From Chelativorans alearensis (GTDB taxonomy: Bacteria > Pseudomonadota > Alphaproteobacteria > Rhizobiales > Rhizobiaceae): a stretch of 64,000 nt of DNA. A program made the position numbers and the translations under genes. The notes below the pieces were generated by a model. That model was not told the origin of the DNA. It searched no databases and saw nothing but the letters and a program-made list of their open reading frames with translations. The number at the start of each line of letters is the position of its first letter. Within the stretch, counting starts at the first letter, position 1. The stretch is taken from positions 1 to 64,000 of the forward strand of contig NZ_WQNI01000003.1 of assembly GCF_010993735.1 (NCBI RefSeq), read 5' to 3'. Shown here piece after piece: positions 1 through 7,779 of the stretch.

Positions 1-278
1 GGCGGAGGTGGCGCAAGCCGCGGCTTGGCAGCTGCGCAGGGCGCGGCGGCACAGGGCGAGGCGGGCGCGGGGGCGGGAGCCGGCAGCGGCTCGGGGTTTG
101 CCGCATCCTGCGGCGCTGCCGCACAAGGCGCGGCCGCCGCACAAGGTGCCATGCCGGAAACCGACGTGGGCGGCAGTGCTTCGGCGTTAGGGGCGGCGTG
201 ATTGTAGTGGTCGACGGCCACCGCCGCGGTGGCAGCCGCCAGCGCCGTGCCGAACAGAAGGGTGTTTCTTGCCGTCAT
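1..278 (-). CDS. Exported Cys-Ala repeat protein (3' part beyond window)
   Basis: The reading frame opens at 278 and runs off the left edge, so only the first 92 residues are visible. Residues 1-22 look like a signal peptide (MTARNTLLFG then an Ala-rich core). After it come two pairs of PCAAA units, with Cys at 46, 52, 76 and 81, separated by a Pro-Ala linker. The start overlaps the yeeE stop as ATGA, so the two are probably translationally coupled. The PCAAA units resemble the NPCAAA repeats of the cytochrome P460 protein at 6312-7646. I do not recognise a family; a metal- or thiol-binding periplasmic role is inference from the Cys repeats and neighbours. Confidence 0.6.
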   Translation of the reverse strand, partial: MTARNTLLFGTALAAATAAVAVDHYNHAAPNAEALPPTSVSGMAPCAAAAPCAAAPQDAANPEPLPAPAPAPASPCAAAPCAAAKPRLAPPP

Positions 279-1489
279 TTCCTGGTGAACCCGTCAAGGC
301 CGAATATCGGGCGCAGGCGCACACCCACCACCGAACCGGCAAATGCGGCGGCGAACCACAGCCAGCCGTGCAGGCTGCCCGAGGCGATACCGCTGAACAG
401 CGCGCCGATGTTGCAGCCGAAGGAAAGCCTGGCGCCGTAGCCCATCAGGAGGCCGCCGATCGCCGCCGCCAGGAGCGAGGGGAACGGCACTTTGACCTTC
501 GGCGCGAACTTGCCCGCCAGGCTTGCCGCAAGAGCGGCCCCAAGGATGATGCCGAAGTTCATGACCGACGTGACATCGGCCAGAACGCTGGAGCCGAGCG
601 CCGTCTGCGGGCCGGGCCAGGTCCAGAATTCCCAGCTTTCGACGGGGACGCCGACAGCCTGTGCCACCTTGGCCCCCCACAGGCCGAAGCCGAAAGTCAC
701 CGACCAGGGATGGCCGGCCAGAAGCAGCGTCGCGACGTTGAGGAGCGCCAGGAGAAGGCCGGCGCCGACGAGCGGCCAGGGACCGTACATCACCCAGCTC
801 CAGCCGGGCCGCGAGGGGCCGGGCTCGCCTTCGAGGCTGCCGTGCGCGCGCCTTTCGATTGCCGCCGTAACAAGCGCCAGGATGCCGAGGCCGGCGAGGG
901 TGGCAAGAATCGCCGGGGCGATGCCGATCTCTGCGCCGAGGCTGACGGCCGGCAGCGACGGCAAGCCGAGCCACCAGGGAAGATGCGCCGTGCCGACGAC
1001 GGCGCCGGCGATGAAGAAGACCAGCGTGACGAGCATGCGCGCCGAGCCGCCGCCGACGGTGAACAACGTGCCGGAGCCGCAGCCGCCGCCGAGCTGCATG
1101 CCGAGGCCGAACATCGCCGCGCCGACGAGCACGCTGACGCCGACCGGCGCCACGGCGCCAACCAGCATCTGGCCGCCGAGACTTCCGGCGGCGATCAGCG
1201 GGATCATGGCGGCCGCGGCGACGCCGATCATCAGCATCTGCGCGCGCATGGCCCGGCCGCGCCTTTCGACCACCATGCGGCGCCAGCCGCCGGTGAAGCC
1301 GAAGGAGCCGTGGTAGAGCGCGGCGCCAAGCAGGCCGCCGACGAGAAACAGCGCCGCCTGGCGCAAATCGATCAGCGCGGCGATCGCCAGAAAGCCGAGC
1401 ACCAGCGCGCCGCCGGCGACCAGCATCGGCGTGCGGTCGGCGCTCACGGGCGGCAGATAGCTGGGGCGGTCGAGCGATAGGTCCGTCAT
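275..1489 (-). CDS. YeeE/YedE family thiosulfate/sulfur transporter
   Basis: A 404-residue integral membrane protein made of two related halves with many hydrophobic helices. Each half has a Gly-Cys-Gly signature typical of YeeE/YedE: GGGCGSGTLF in the first half and LSFGCNIGAL in the second. Known family members (TsuA) import thiosulfate using conserved cysteines. It lies downstream of an exported rhodanese on the same strand, which suggests uptake or handling of sulfane sulfur. Its stop overlaps the start of the Cys-Ala repeat protein. The exact substrate cannot be read from the sequence. Confidence 0.88.
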   Translation of the reverse strand: MTDLSLDRPSYLPPVSADRTPMLVAGGALVLGFLAIAALIDLRQAALFLVGGLLGAALYHGSFGFTGGWRRMVVERRGRAMRAQMLMIGVAAAAMIPLIAAGSLGGQMLVGAVAPVGVSVLVGAAMFGLGMQLGGGCGSGTLFTVGGGSARMLVTLVFFIAGAVVGTAHLPWWLGLPSLPAVSLGAEIGIAPAILATLAGLGILALVTAAIERRAHGSLEGEPGPSRPGWSWVMYGPWPLVGAGLLLALLNVATLLLAGHPWSVTFGFGLWGAKVAQAVGVPVESWEFWTWPGPQTALGSSVLADVTSVMNFGIILGAALAASLAGKFAPKVKVPFPSLLAAAIGGLLMGYGARLSFGCNIGALFSGIASGSLHGWLWFAAAFAGSVVGVRLRPIFGLDGFTRK

Positions 1490-1604
1490 AGGGAAAATCC
1501 AGCCGGCCCGCGGTGGCGGGCGTCAACAGCAGCGAATGCCCGAACAGGCGCCGGGCATTCGCGGCCAGGATATGGCGACCCGAAGCGGGGTCAAGCGGGA
1601 AAGG

Positions 1605-2525
1605 CTACTCCTCCGCGCGTACCTCGACCGGCCGCGCGGGATCGCTCGCCCACTCGGACATCGAGCCGTCATACATGCGCGTCTTCTTGTTGCCGAGGAT
1701 CTCGCTCAGGCCGAACCAGGCGACCGAGGCCCAGTGGCCGGTGTTGCAGAACGCGATGGCCTCCTCGTCGGCCCCGACAGCGGCGGCTTCCGCGAGCGCA
1801 CGGACCGTTTCGGGACGGGCGAACGCCGCATATTCGCTGCTGTAGAGGTCGCTGTGCTTGATGTTGACAGCCCCCGGCAGGGTGCCTTCCGTGCGCACGA
1901 CGGGGCTCTTGGACTTGCCCTCGAATTGCTCGGCCGGGCGGCCGTCGACCAGCTTGACGCCGGATTCGAGCGCGGCGGTCACGTCTTCGCTCGTCGCCAG
2001 AAGCTCGTCCTGCAGTTCGTAGGTGAACTCGGCCGGCTCCGGCTCGGCCGGCGTGCTCGATCTTTCGCCGCCCGCCGCGTCGTACTGACGCCAGCCGCCG
2101 TCGAGGATCGAAACCGCGTCGTGGCCGAGATACTTGAACGTCCAGTAGACGCGGGTGGCGCTGCCGAATTCGGTGGAATCCGTACCCCAGGGCACGACGA
2201 CGACATGGTCGTCATTGTCGATGCCGAGGCTGCCGATCAGGCCGGCGACCTGGTCGACCGGCGGCAGCATGCCGGGCACGCCGTCCACCTCCGCGCGCCA
2301 GCCGGCGCTGGCATAGGGCGCGACGACCGCGTTGGCGATATAGGGTTCGCTCCCAAGGTCGGTGCCTTCGATATCGTCGCGGATATCGAGGATGACCAGG
2401 TTTTCGTCGTCGGCGTGGTCCTTCAGCCACTGGGTGTCGACGAGCGGGCGGATTTCCTCGTTCTGGGCAAACGCCGGCGCGGCAAGGCCGAGCGCGAATG
2501 CCAGGGTCAATGGAACGATACGCAT
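1605..2525 (-). CDS. Periplasmic rhodanese-like sulfurtransferase
   Basis: A 306-residue protein beginning MRIVPLTLAFALGLAAPAFA, a clear Sec signal peptide. The start at 2525 is favoured over the longer frame because GGAGG lies 5-6 bases upstream. Two rhodanese domains follow; the C-terminal one has the active loop FCNTGHWAS with the catalytic Cys, and the N-terminal one lacks an obvious Cys, as in SseA-type tandem rhodaneses. It probably transfers sulfur from thiosulfate or a related donor in the periplasm. It sits between merA and the YeeE transporter on the same strand; the 146-base gap to merA makes co-transcription uncertain. Confidence 0.88.
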   Translation of the reverse strand: MRIVPLTLAFALGLAAPAFAQNEEIRPLVDTQWLKDHADDENLVILDIRDDIEGTDLGSEPYIANAVVAPYASAGWRAEVDGVPGMLPPVDQVAGLIGSLGIDNDDHVVVVPWGTDSTEFGSATRVYWTFKYLGHDAVSILDGGWRQYDAAGGERSSTPAEPEPAEFTYELQDELLATSEDVTAALESGVKLVDGRPAEQFEGKSKSPVVRTEGTLPGAVNIKHSDLYSSEYAAFARPETVRALAEAAAVGADEEAIAFCNTGHWASVAWFGLSEILGNKKTRMYDGSMSEWASDPARPVEVRAEE

Positions 2526-2671
2526 TTGAGCCTCCATTGCATGGATTTTCGGCAAATGTACTGCCGTCTCCCGCCGGGGTCAGAGCATCTCTTCGTTGTT
2601 TCCGCCGGTCGGGGGAAAGCGAAATCCCCGAAACCGGGTGCGAATAGAAAGGAGTGCCAATATAGCGGTGC

Positions 2672-4072
2672 CTACCCGGCGCAGCAGGAAAGCTTCGCAA
2701 CATCCTTTTCGAAGCCCTGGGCGGCAAGCTTCAGGCCTTCCACGGTGGTGAGATTAGGAAAGACGGTTTCACCGAGATCCTTCGCCGTCATCCCGTGCCG
2801 CAGGGCGAGCACCAGCGTCTGGATGCTGTCGGCGCCTTCGGGGGCGAGAATCTGGCCGCCGATGAGCCGGTCGCTGCCGGCGTCGGCGATAAGCTTCACG
2901 AGCCCGCGCGTATCGCGGGCGGCAAGGGCGCGGGGCACCTGGTCGAGTGGCAAGATAGAGGTCTTGACCGCGTAACCCGCCGCCCGCGCCTCCGCTTCGC
3001 CGAGCCCGGCGCCGGCCACCTGCGGATCGGTGAACACCACCCAGGGCATGGCGGTGTTGTCGTAGACCTTTCCGTCGCCGTTGAGGGCGTTGTGTGCCGC
3101 GAGCTTGGCGCCGTAGGCAGCCATATAGACGAACTGGTCGCGGCCGGTCACGTCGCCGGCGGCATAGACGCGTGGGCGGGAGGTACGCATCCTCTCGTCG
3201 ACGAGGATGGCGCCGGTGTCGTGAAGACGGACACCGGCGCCGGCCAGCCCCATGCCGGCCGTGTTCGGCGTGCGGCCCGTCGCGACCAGAACCTCATCGG
3301 CCGTAACGGTCTCCTCCCTGCCGCCCGTCTCGATTGTCAGCGCCACGCCTTTGTCCGTGCGGGCGATGCGGCGGTATGCGAGGCCCGTGCGCACGGTGAG
3401 GCCCTCCTCGCGCAAGGTGCCGGTGAGCGCGGCCGAGATTTCCGGCTCGGCTTCGGGCAGCAGGCGGCTGCGCGTCACGAAGGTGACCTGAACGCCGACG
3501 CGCGCGAACATCTGCGCCAGCTCGCAACCGATGTAGCCGCCGCCGACCACCAGCAGCGACCGCGGCAGCACGTCGAGCTCGAGCGCCGAAGTGCTGGTGA
3601 GGAACGGGACGTCTTCAATGCCAGGAATGCCGGGCCGCGCGGGCGAAGCGCCGGTGGCGAGAATGACGCTGCCGGCCCGCATGGGCTCGTCGTTCACCTC
3701 AAGGCCGGCGCCATTGAAGCGGGCTGTGCCGTCTACGTATTCGATGGAGTCGTAATCGGTCAGGAGATCGAGGTATTTGGTCTGCCGGAGCGTTGCGACC
3801 AGATCGTCCTTGGCCCCGACCAGGGCTTGCCAATCGGCAAGGTGTGCCTCCCCGACGAGGCCCGGAAAGCGGTGCGCCGCCCGCGTGCCGTGCAGCGCCT
3901 CGGCAGCGCGGATCATGGTCTTGGACGGTATGCAGCCGATGTTGACGCATGTGCCGCCGATCGTGCCGTGGCCGACGAGGGCGACCCTCGCGCCTTGCTC
4001 GGCAGCAGTGATCGCCGCAGAGAAACCGGCCGAGCCCGCGCCGACAACCGCAAGATCGTAGCCGCGCTTCAT
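2672..4072 (-). CDS. merA: Mercuric reductase
   Basis: A 466-residue FAD/NAD(P)-dependent disulfide oxidoreductase that reduces Hg(II) to Hg(0). The N-terminal dinucleotide fold (VVGAGSAGFSAA) is followed by the redox pair GTCVNIGCIPSKT, a second nucleotide fold (VVGGGYIGCELA), and the C-terminal vicinal cysteines KLSCCAG that pass Hg(II) to the active site in true MerA. There is no N-terminal HMA domain, so it is the short form. It is the last gene of merTPA, 9 bases after merP. The terminal CC separates it from the MerA-like flavoprotein at 13718-15145. Confidence 0.96.
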   Translation of the reverse strand: MKRGYDLAVVGAGSAGFSAAITAAEQGARVALVGHGTIGGTCVNIGCIPSKTMIRAAEALHGTRAAHRFPGLVGEAHLADWQALVGAKDDLVATLRQTKYLDLLTDYDSIEYVDGTARFNGAGLEVNDEPMRAGSVILATGASPARPGIPGIEDVPFLTSTSALELDVLPRSLLVVGGGYIGCELAQMFARVGVQVTFVTRSRLLPEAEPEISAALTGTLREEGLTVRTGLAYRRIARTDKGVALTIETGGREETVTADEVLVATGRTPNTAGMGLAGAGVRLHDTGAILVDERMRTSRPRVYAAGDVTGRDQFVYMAAYGAKLAAHNALNGDGKVYDNTAMPWVVFTDPQVAGAGLGEAEARAAGYAVKTSILPLDQVPRALAARDTRGLVKLIADAGSDRLIGGQILAPEGADSIQTLVLALRHGMTAKDLGETVFPNLTTVEGLKLAAQGFEKDVAKLSCCAG

Positions 4073-4081
4073 GGTCAGGGC

Positions 4082-4414
4082 CTATCCCTTCACCGCCGCC
4101 GGATAACCGGCATTGGTGGAGGCCGCCGCGATGGCTTGGGCGGTGGCGCGCGAAGGATCGTATGTGACGGTCACCGTCTTGGCCTCGAAATCCACCTGCA
4201 CCGATTGCACGCCTTCCACACGCTTCATCGCCGATTTCACGGTGAGGGGACACAGGGCGCAGGTCATGTTCTCGACCGCGAATGTCGCCGTGCGGGCAAC
4301 CGCCTCCTGGGCGGCGGCCGATTGCATGGATAGCGGCGAAAACAGCCCTGCCGGAAGGATGCCGGCGGCGCCCAGGGCGAGCATGGCGGCAGAGATGAGG
4401 GAAGGTCGGTGCAT
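4082..4414 (-). CDS. merP: Periplasmic mercury-binding protein
   Basis: A 110-residue protein starting MHRPSLISAAMLALG with a signal peptide, then one heavy-metal-associated domain with the Hg-binding motif ENMTCALCPLTVKSAM and a VDFEAKTVTVTYDP strand. It binds Hg(II) in the periplasm and passes it to MerT. The start at 4414 was chosen because the signal peptide begins there; the longer open frame upstream only shadows merT. It lies between merT and merA. Confidence 0.94.
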   Translation of the reverse strand: MHRPSLISAAMLALGAAGILPAGLFSPLSMQSAAAQEAVARTATFAVENMTCALCPLTVKSAMKRVEGVQSVQVDFEAKTVTVTYDPSRATAQAIAAASTNAGYPAAVKG

Positions 4415-4440
4415 GGGTTTTCTCCGTGCAAAACGCTGGG

Positions 4441-4839
4441 TCAGTAGAGGAGCGGCGCCCACCATCCGATGCTCACGGAAAGGGCCACGAGAATGGTGGA
4501 TAGCCATAGCGCCGACTTGGTGATGCGTGCCGATTGCGGCCGGGCGCAGTAGGAACCTTCGGCGCACGCGGGCCTGGGCGTGAAATAGACCCGCCGGAAG
4601 CCAAGGCCGATGAAGACGGACGCCAGCACCGCGAAGGCGGGTTTGAACGGCTCCAGCACCGTGAGATTGCCGATCCACGCACCGGAAACCCCGAGCATGA
4701 CCAAGACGAGCGGCGCAATGCAGCAGGAAGACGCCAGAACGGCGCCCATCACGCCGCCGGCCGCGAACCAGCCCTGCTTCCCATCGCCGGCCCGTGCGGC
4801 GGTTTCCATGGAGTTTGGTTCGGTTCTTGCCGTGCTCAT
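4441..4839 (-). CDS. merT: Mercuric ion transporter
   Basis: A 132-residue inner-membrane protein with about three hydrophobic helices. The first helix holds the paired cysteines SSCCIAPL that take Hg(II) from MerP, and the loop after the second has the Cys pair CAEGSYCARP. It moves Hg(II) into the cytoplasm for MerA. It is the first gene of the merTPA operon, immediately downstream of the MerR-type promoter and divergent from merR. Confidence 0.94.
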   Translation of the reverse strand: MSTARTEPNSMETAARAGDGKQGWFAAGGVMGAVLASSCCIAPLVLVMLGVSGAWIGNLTVLEPFKPAFAVLASVFIGLGFRRVYFTPRPACAEGSYCARPQSARITKSALWLSTILVALSVSIGWWAPLLY

Positions 4840-4880
4840 TGAGTTATCGATTTTCGCGCCCTCGATTTTCCGATGGATGC

Positions 4881-4911
4881 ACGCTACAGTCTGTAGGAAC
4901 TACAGACTCAA
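4881..4911 (-). promoter_or_regulatory. MerR-controlled mer promoter and operator
   Basis: Read on the minus strand: a -35 box TTGAGT at 4911-4906, a 19-base spacer, and a -10 like TAGCGT at 4886-4881. Within it is a perfect dyad, GTCTGTAG-N3-CTACAGAC, at 4889-4907. The long 19-base spacing with a dyad between the two boxes is the hallmark of MerR-type activation by DNA distortion. It faces merTPA; merR starts 16 bases beyond on the other strand. Confidence 0.88.
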
Positions 4912-4926
4912 GAGGCTGTCGCAACG

Positions 4927-5340
4927 ATGGGCGATCACATTTCCGCGAAGAGCCTGCAGCGCGCCGAACTCGCGCGCCGGACGGGCTGCAATCTCGAGAC
5001 CATCCGCTATTACGAAAAGATCGGCCTGATGCCGGACCCGCCGCGCACGGCGTCGGGCTATCGCGTTTACGGCGAGGGGCACGTTTCACGCCTGCTGTTC
5101 ATCCTGCGGGCTCGCGAGCTCGGTTTTGCCATCGACGAGATCCGCGGCTTGCTCGAACTGGTCGATAGCGGCGCTCAGACCTGCGCTGAGGTGAAGGAGC
5201 GGACGGAGCGGCATCTTGCCGACATACGCGCCAAGATCGCCGATCTCAGACGCATCGAGAAGATACTGGCCGCAACGGCCGCCCAATGTTCCGGCGATCG
5301 CGTTCCCGAATGCCCGGTCCTTGCGGCGCTGGCCTCGTGA
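4927..5340 (+). CDS. merR: MerR, Hg(II)-responsive regulator
   Basis: A 137-residue MerR-family protein. The N-terminal winged helix carries ETIRYYEKIGLMPDP and a long dimer helix follows. Three cysteines lie where Hg-type MerR ligands are expected: TCAEV in the dimer helix, and AQCSG and PECPV near the C-terminus. It represses and, with Hg(II), activates the divergent merTPA promoter. Placement and ligands favour Hg over Cu or Cd sensing. Confidence 0.93.
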   Translation: MGDHISAKSLQRAELARRTGCNLETIRYYEKIGLMPDPPRTASGYRVYGEGHVSRLLFILRARELGFAIDEIRGLLELVDSGAQTCAEVKERTERHLADIRAKIADLRRIEKILAATAAQCSGDRVPECPVLAALAS

Positions 5341-5380
5341 TGCGGATGCCTCTTTCTATCGGCATCGCGCGGGACCTTGG

Positions 5381-6064
5381 TTACATCACCAGCTTGTAGC
5401 CGCCACCTTCCGTCACGAGAATTTCGGCGTTTGCGGGATTCCGCTCGATCTTCTGCCGCAGCCGGTGGACGTGGGTCTCCAGGGTGTGGCTCGTTACATC
5501 CGAATTGTAGTCCCAGACCTTCTCAAGCAGCTCGTTGCGTGAAACCACCTTTTGCTGCGCGCTGTAGAGGTACTTGATGAGGGCGGTTTCCTTGTCCGTG
5601 AGCCGTATCCTGGCGCCCCGTTCATCGACCAGCATCTTCTTGCCCGGTTGGAACAGGAAGGACCTGATACGGAAAACCGCGTCGTCGCTTCGCGCGTGCT
5701 GGCGCAGATGCGTGCGGATGCGGGCGAGCAGAACGGCGAAGTGGAACGGCTTGGTCACGTAGTCGTTGGCTCCCGATTCCAGACCCAGGATCGTATCCGC
5801 ATCGCCGTCCCTGGCCGTCAGCATGATGATCGGCGCCTTGAAGCCTGTCCTGCGCAGTATTTTCACGGCCTCCCGGCCGTCTATGTCGGGCAGGCCGACA
5901 TCCATTATGGCGGCGTGGACGATGTTGGACCGCGCCGCCTGGATGCCCTTGGCGGCCGTTCCTTCGTCCAGGATCTGGAACTCGTCGTAGACGGTGAGTT
6001 GCTCCTTGAGCATCGAGCGCAGTTCGTCGTCGTCATCGACGATAAGGATTGTCTGTTTGGTCAT
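5381..6064 (-). CDS. OmpR-type response regulator (orphan)
   Basis: A 227-residue protein starting MTKQTILIVDDDDELR. The receiver domain has the acidic cluster DDDD, the phosphoacceptor Asp in AAIMDVGLPD, the Thr in LTARD and the Lys in VTKPF. A C-terminal winged helix (LEKVWDYNSDVTSHTLETHVHRLRQK split over two helices) binds DNA. The longer open frame is rejected because the receiver begins right after this Met. No histidine kinase adjoins it. It is transcribed from a GTAACC-N16-CGAA element whose -10 ends 31 bases before the start codon, so it is probably under the local ECF sigma factor. Confidence 0.92.
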   Translation of the reverse strand: MTKQTILIVDDDDELRSMLKEQLTVYDEFQILDEGTAAKGIQAARSNIVHAAIMDVGLPDIDGREAVKILRRTGFKAPIIMLTARDGDADTILGLESGANDYVTKPFHFAVLLARIRTHLRQHARSDDAVFRIRSFLFQPGKKMLVDERGARIRLTDKETALIKYLYSAQQKVVSRNELLEKVWDYNSDVTSHTLETHVHRLRQKIERNPANAEILVTEGGGYKLVM

Positions 6065-6094
6065 GTGCCGCCCTCGCTGGGTTGTTACCGATAT

Positions 6095-6120
6095 TTCGCA
6101 GAGCCGGGAAAAAAGGTTAC
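6095..6120 (-). promoter_or_regulatory. SigF-type ECF promoter for the response regulator
   Basis: On the minus strand GTAACC lies at 6120-6115, followed by exactly 16 bases and CGAA at 6098-6095. This equals the consensus I recall for SigF/NrsF-type ECF sigma factors of Caulobacter. The response regulator start codon is 31 bases downstream, a normal leader length. Confidence 0.75.
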
Positions 6121-6168
6121 GCGCGGCGCACATGGCGGCCCGCCGGCGGGCCTTGCGGGTCGCGACCT

Positions 6169-6194
6169 GTAACCTTTCGCCTCCGCCTTGCGAA
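6169..6194 (+). promoter_or_regulatory. SigF-type ECF promoter for the Cys-repeat P460 gene
   Basis: GTAACC at 6169-6174, a 16-base spacer and CGAA at 6191-6194, divergent from the identical element at 6095-6120. The P460 gene starts at 6312, leaving a leader of roughly 110 bases. Confidence 0.75.
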
Positions 6195-6311
6195 CTAGTG
6201 GTGGTCACGCGCGATGAACCGGCCGGGTCGTGAGCGGCGAACGCGAAGCGAACCGGTGTTTTGGAGCCCATGCTCCGCTCTCGTCAAAGCATGCTCAAGG
6301 AGGCTTCCACC

Positions 6312-7646
6312 ATGTCCATGACGAAAAGACTTTTGTGTACCACGGCGCTGCCCATGTCGCTGAGCCTTGCCCTTGTCTTCACCAGCGCACCGGCCCCAGG
6401 GCCGATCGGCATGGCGCGAGCGCAAACCAATCCTTGCTCACCTTGCGGCGCCGCGCCCGCAGGAGCGAGCGACTGCGTCGTGCCGCGCTTGCAACAGGCT
6501 CAGGCCAACCCCTGCGCAGCCAAGAATCCTTGTGCTGCAGCAGCCAACCCGTGCAACCCTTGCGCCGTGAAGGCGGATCCCTGCGCAGCGGCAGCCAACC
6601 CCTGCAACCCCTGCGCCGCCGCCAATCCGTGCGCAGCCGCCAACCCATGCGCGGCAGCCAACCCCTACGCGGCCGCGGCTAATCCGTGCGCGGCTGCTCC
6701 CGCGCGCATGGCCGTCTCTTTGTCCAACGAGGAGATCGCGACAATCCGTGACACGTTGCGCGAAATAGGATTCGATCCTGGTGCCACGGAGGGTGAAATC
6801 GATCGTCAGGCGGTCATGGATTTCCAACGCCAGAATGGCCTGCAAACCGACGGTGTGATCGGCAAACGGACCCTGGCTGCGCTTCAACGCTCCATGGGCA
6901 ATCCCTGCGCGGCGGCTAATCCCTGTGCTGCCGCCAGCAACCCGTGCGCCGTCGCGGACCCGTGTGCAGCGGCCAATCCCTGCAACCCGTGTGCTGCCGC
7001 GAACCCGTGTGCGGCTGCCAATCCTTGCGCGGCGGCCAATCCGTGCAGCCCGTGCGGAGCGGCGGCGGCACCGCCGGATGTGACGGAGGATGAGCTGCGG
7101 GCGGTCTTCGATTGCCTGAAGGCGCAAATGCGCACGGCCTACGGCGACAGCTGGCAGGACGGAACCGACTTCGCGAAGGCGGGCCTCTTACGGCCGCAAC
7201 GCGTCGCCTATAGCGACAACGACCTCCCGGAGGCCAAATCCTTCCTCGACTGGAAGAACTTCGCCACCGCGCCTTATACCTCCGCCACGCACGGAGAACG
7301 GTTCGTCGTCAACTACGCCAACGACGCCGCCGAAGAGGCATACGGCAAGTACGAGGAGATCGGCACGATGCCCGAAGGCGGGATCATCGCCAAGCCGAGC
7401 TTCACGATCTCGTCCAATGGCGAGGCCGCGCTCGGGCCGCTCTTCCTGATGGAGAAGATGGAGGAGGGCTGGGACCAGGAGAGCCGCGACTGGCGCTACA
7501 CCATGGTGATGCCGGACGGCGCGGTCGGCGGTAGAACCCAGGGGCCGAACGCGGAGGCTGTCGAATTCTGCATCGGCTGCCACGCTTCGGTTGCGGACAA
7601 CCAGGACAGCTTGTTCTTCCTGCCCGAGGAATACAGGGCGAACTAG
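6312..7646 (+). CDS. Exported Cys-repeat / peptidoglycan-binding / cytochrome P460 protein
   Basis: A 444-residue protein starting MSMTKRLLCTTALPMSLSLA, with AAGGAGG 8 bases upstream. Order: signal peptide 1-38; first repeat block 40-129 with 12 Pro-Cys units, mostly NPCAAA and some CNPC; a PG_binding_1-like domain about 137-195 (AVMDFQRQNGLQTDGVIGKRT); second repeat block 197-249 with 10 Pro-Cys units; and a C-terminal cytochrome P460-type domain about 255-444 ending with the c-type haem site CIGCH at 420-424. It is presumably periplasmic and attached to peptidoglycan. One repeat reads NPYAAA (residue 119), a Cys-to-Tyr change. The family is haem-containing and redox-active; the role of the repeats is unknown. 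Metal binding is my inference. Confidence 0.85.
   Translation: MSMTKRLLCTTALPMSLSLALVFTSAPAPGPIGMARAQTNPCSPCGAAPAGASDCVVPRLQQAQANPCAAKNPCAAAANPCNPCAVKADPCAAAANPCNPCAAANPCAAANPCAAANPYAAAANPCAAAPARMAVSLSNEEIATIRDTLREIGFDPGATEGEIDRQAVMDFQRQNGLQTDGVIGKRTLAALQRSMGNPCAAANPCAAASNPCAVADPCAAANPCNPCAAANPCAAANPCAAANPCSPCGAAAAPPDVTEDELRAVFDCLKAQMRTAYGDSWQDGTDFAKAGLLRPQRVAYSDNDLPEAKSFLDWKNFATAPYTSATHGERFVVNYANDAAEEAYGKYEEIGTMPEGGIIAKPSFTISSNGEAALGPLFLMEKMEEGWDQESRDWRYTMVMPDGAVGGRTQGPNAEAVEFCIGCHASVADNQDSLFFLPEEYRAN
6429..6698 (+). repeat. First NPCAAA-coding repeat block
   Basis: This in-gene tandem array codes for 12 Pro-Cys units (residues 40-129 of the P460 protein), with a period of about 18 bases and CNPC doublets interspersed. 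Codons vary between units (TGC/TGT, AAC/AAT), so it is an old array and not a recent slippage product. Confidence 0.85.
6900..7058 (+). repeat. Second NPCAAA-coding repeat block
   Basis: This array codes for 10 further Pro-Cys units (residues 197-249), between the peptidoglycan-binding and P460 domains, again with a period of about 18 bases and synonymous variation between units. Confidence 0.85.
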
Positions 7647-7673
7647 CATCGATGAGCGCGGAAGAAGGATGGA

Positions 7674-7695
7674 CCGGCGGCAGCTTTGCCGCCGG
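7674..7695 (+). terminator. Hairpin after the P460 gene
   Basis: A perfect 9-base stem, CCGGCGGCA / TGCCGCCGG, with a GCTT loop, 28 bases after the P460 stop. No T-run follows, so termination by itself is uncertain; it may stabilise the transcript end. Confidence 0.5.
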
Positions 7696-7779
7696 CCACC
7701 GTGGGCTGTTCAGCCGCGTCGATGCGGTGCGCGGTTTTGTGTAATATAGGGTGATGAGGCTTCTAAGGAGCGGCCTGAC

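Noticed and set aside
2972..2997. GTAACC inside the merA antisense strand
   Set aside because: No CGAA at 16 or 17 bases, and it lies inside a gene in the wrong orientation.
2795..4333. A 512-residue reading frame opposite merA
   Set aside because: Antisense shadow of a high-GC gene; biased composition and no motifs, while merA has all active-site motifs.
6429..7058. CRISPR-like short repeats
   Set aside because: The 18-base units are in-frame codons of an NPCAAA array with synonymous variation and no spacers.
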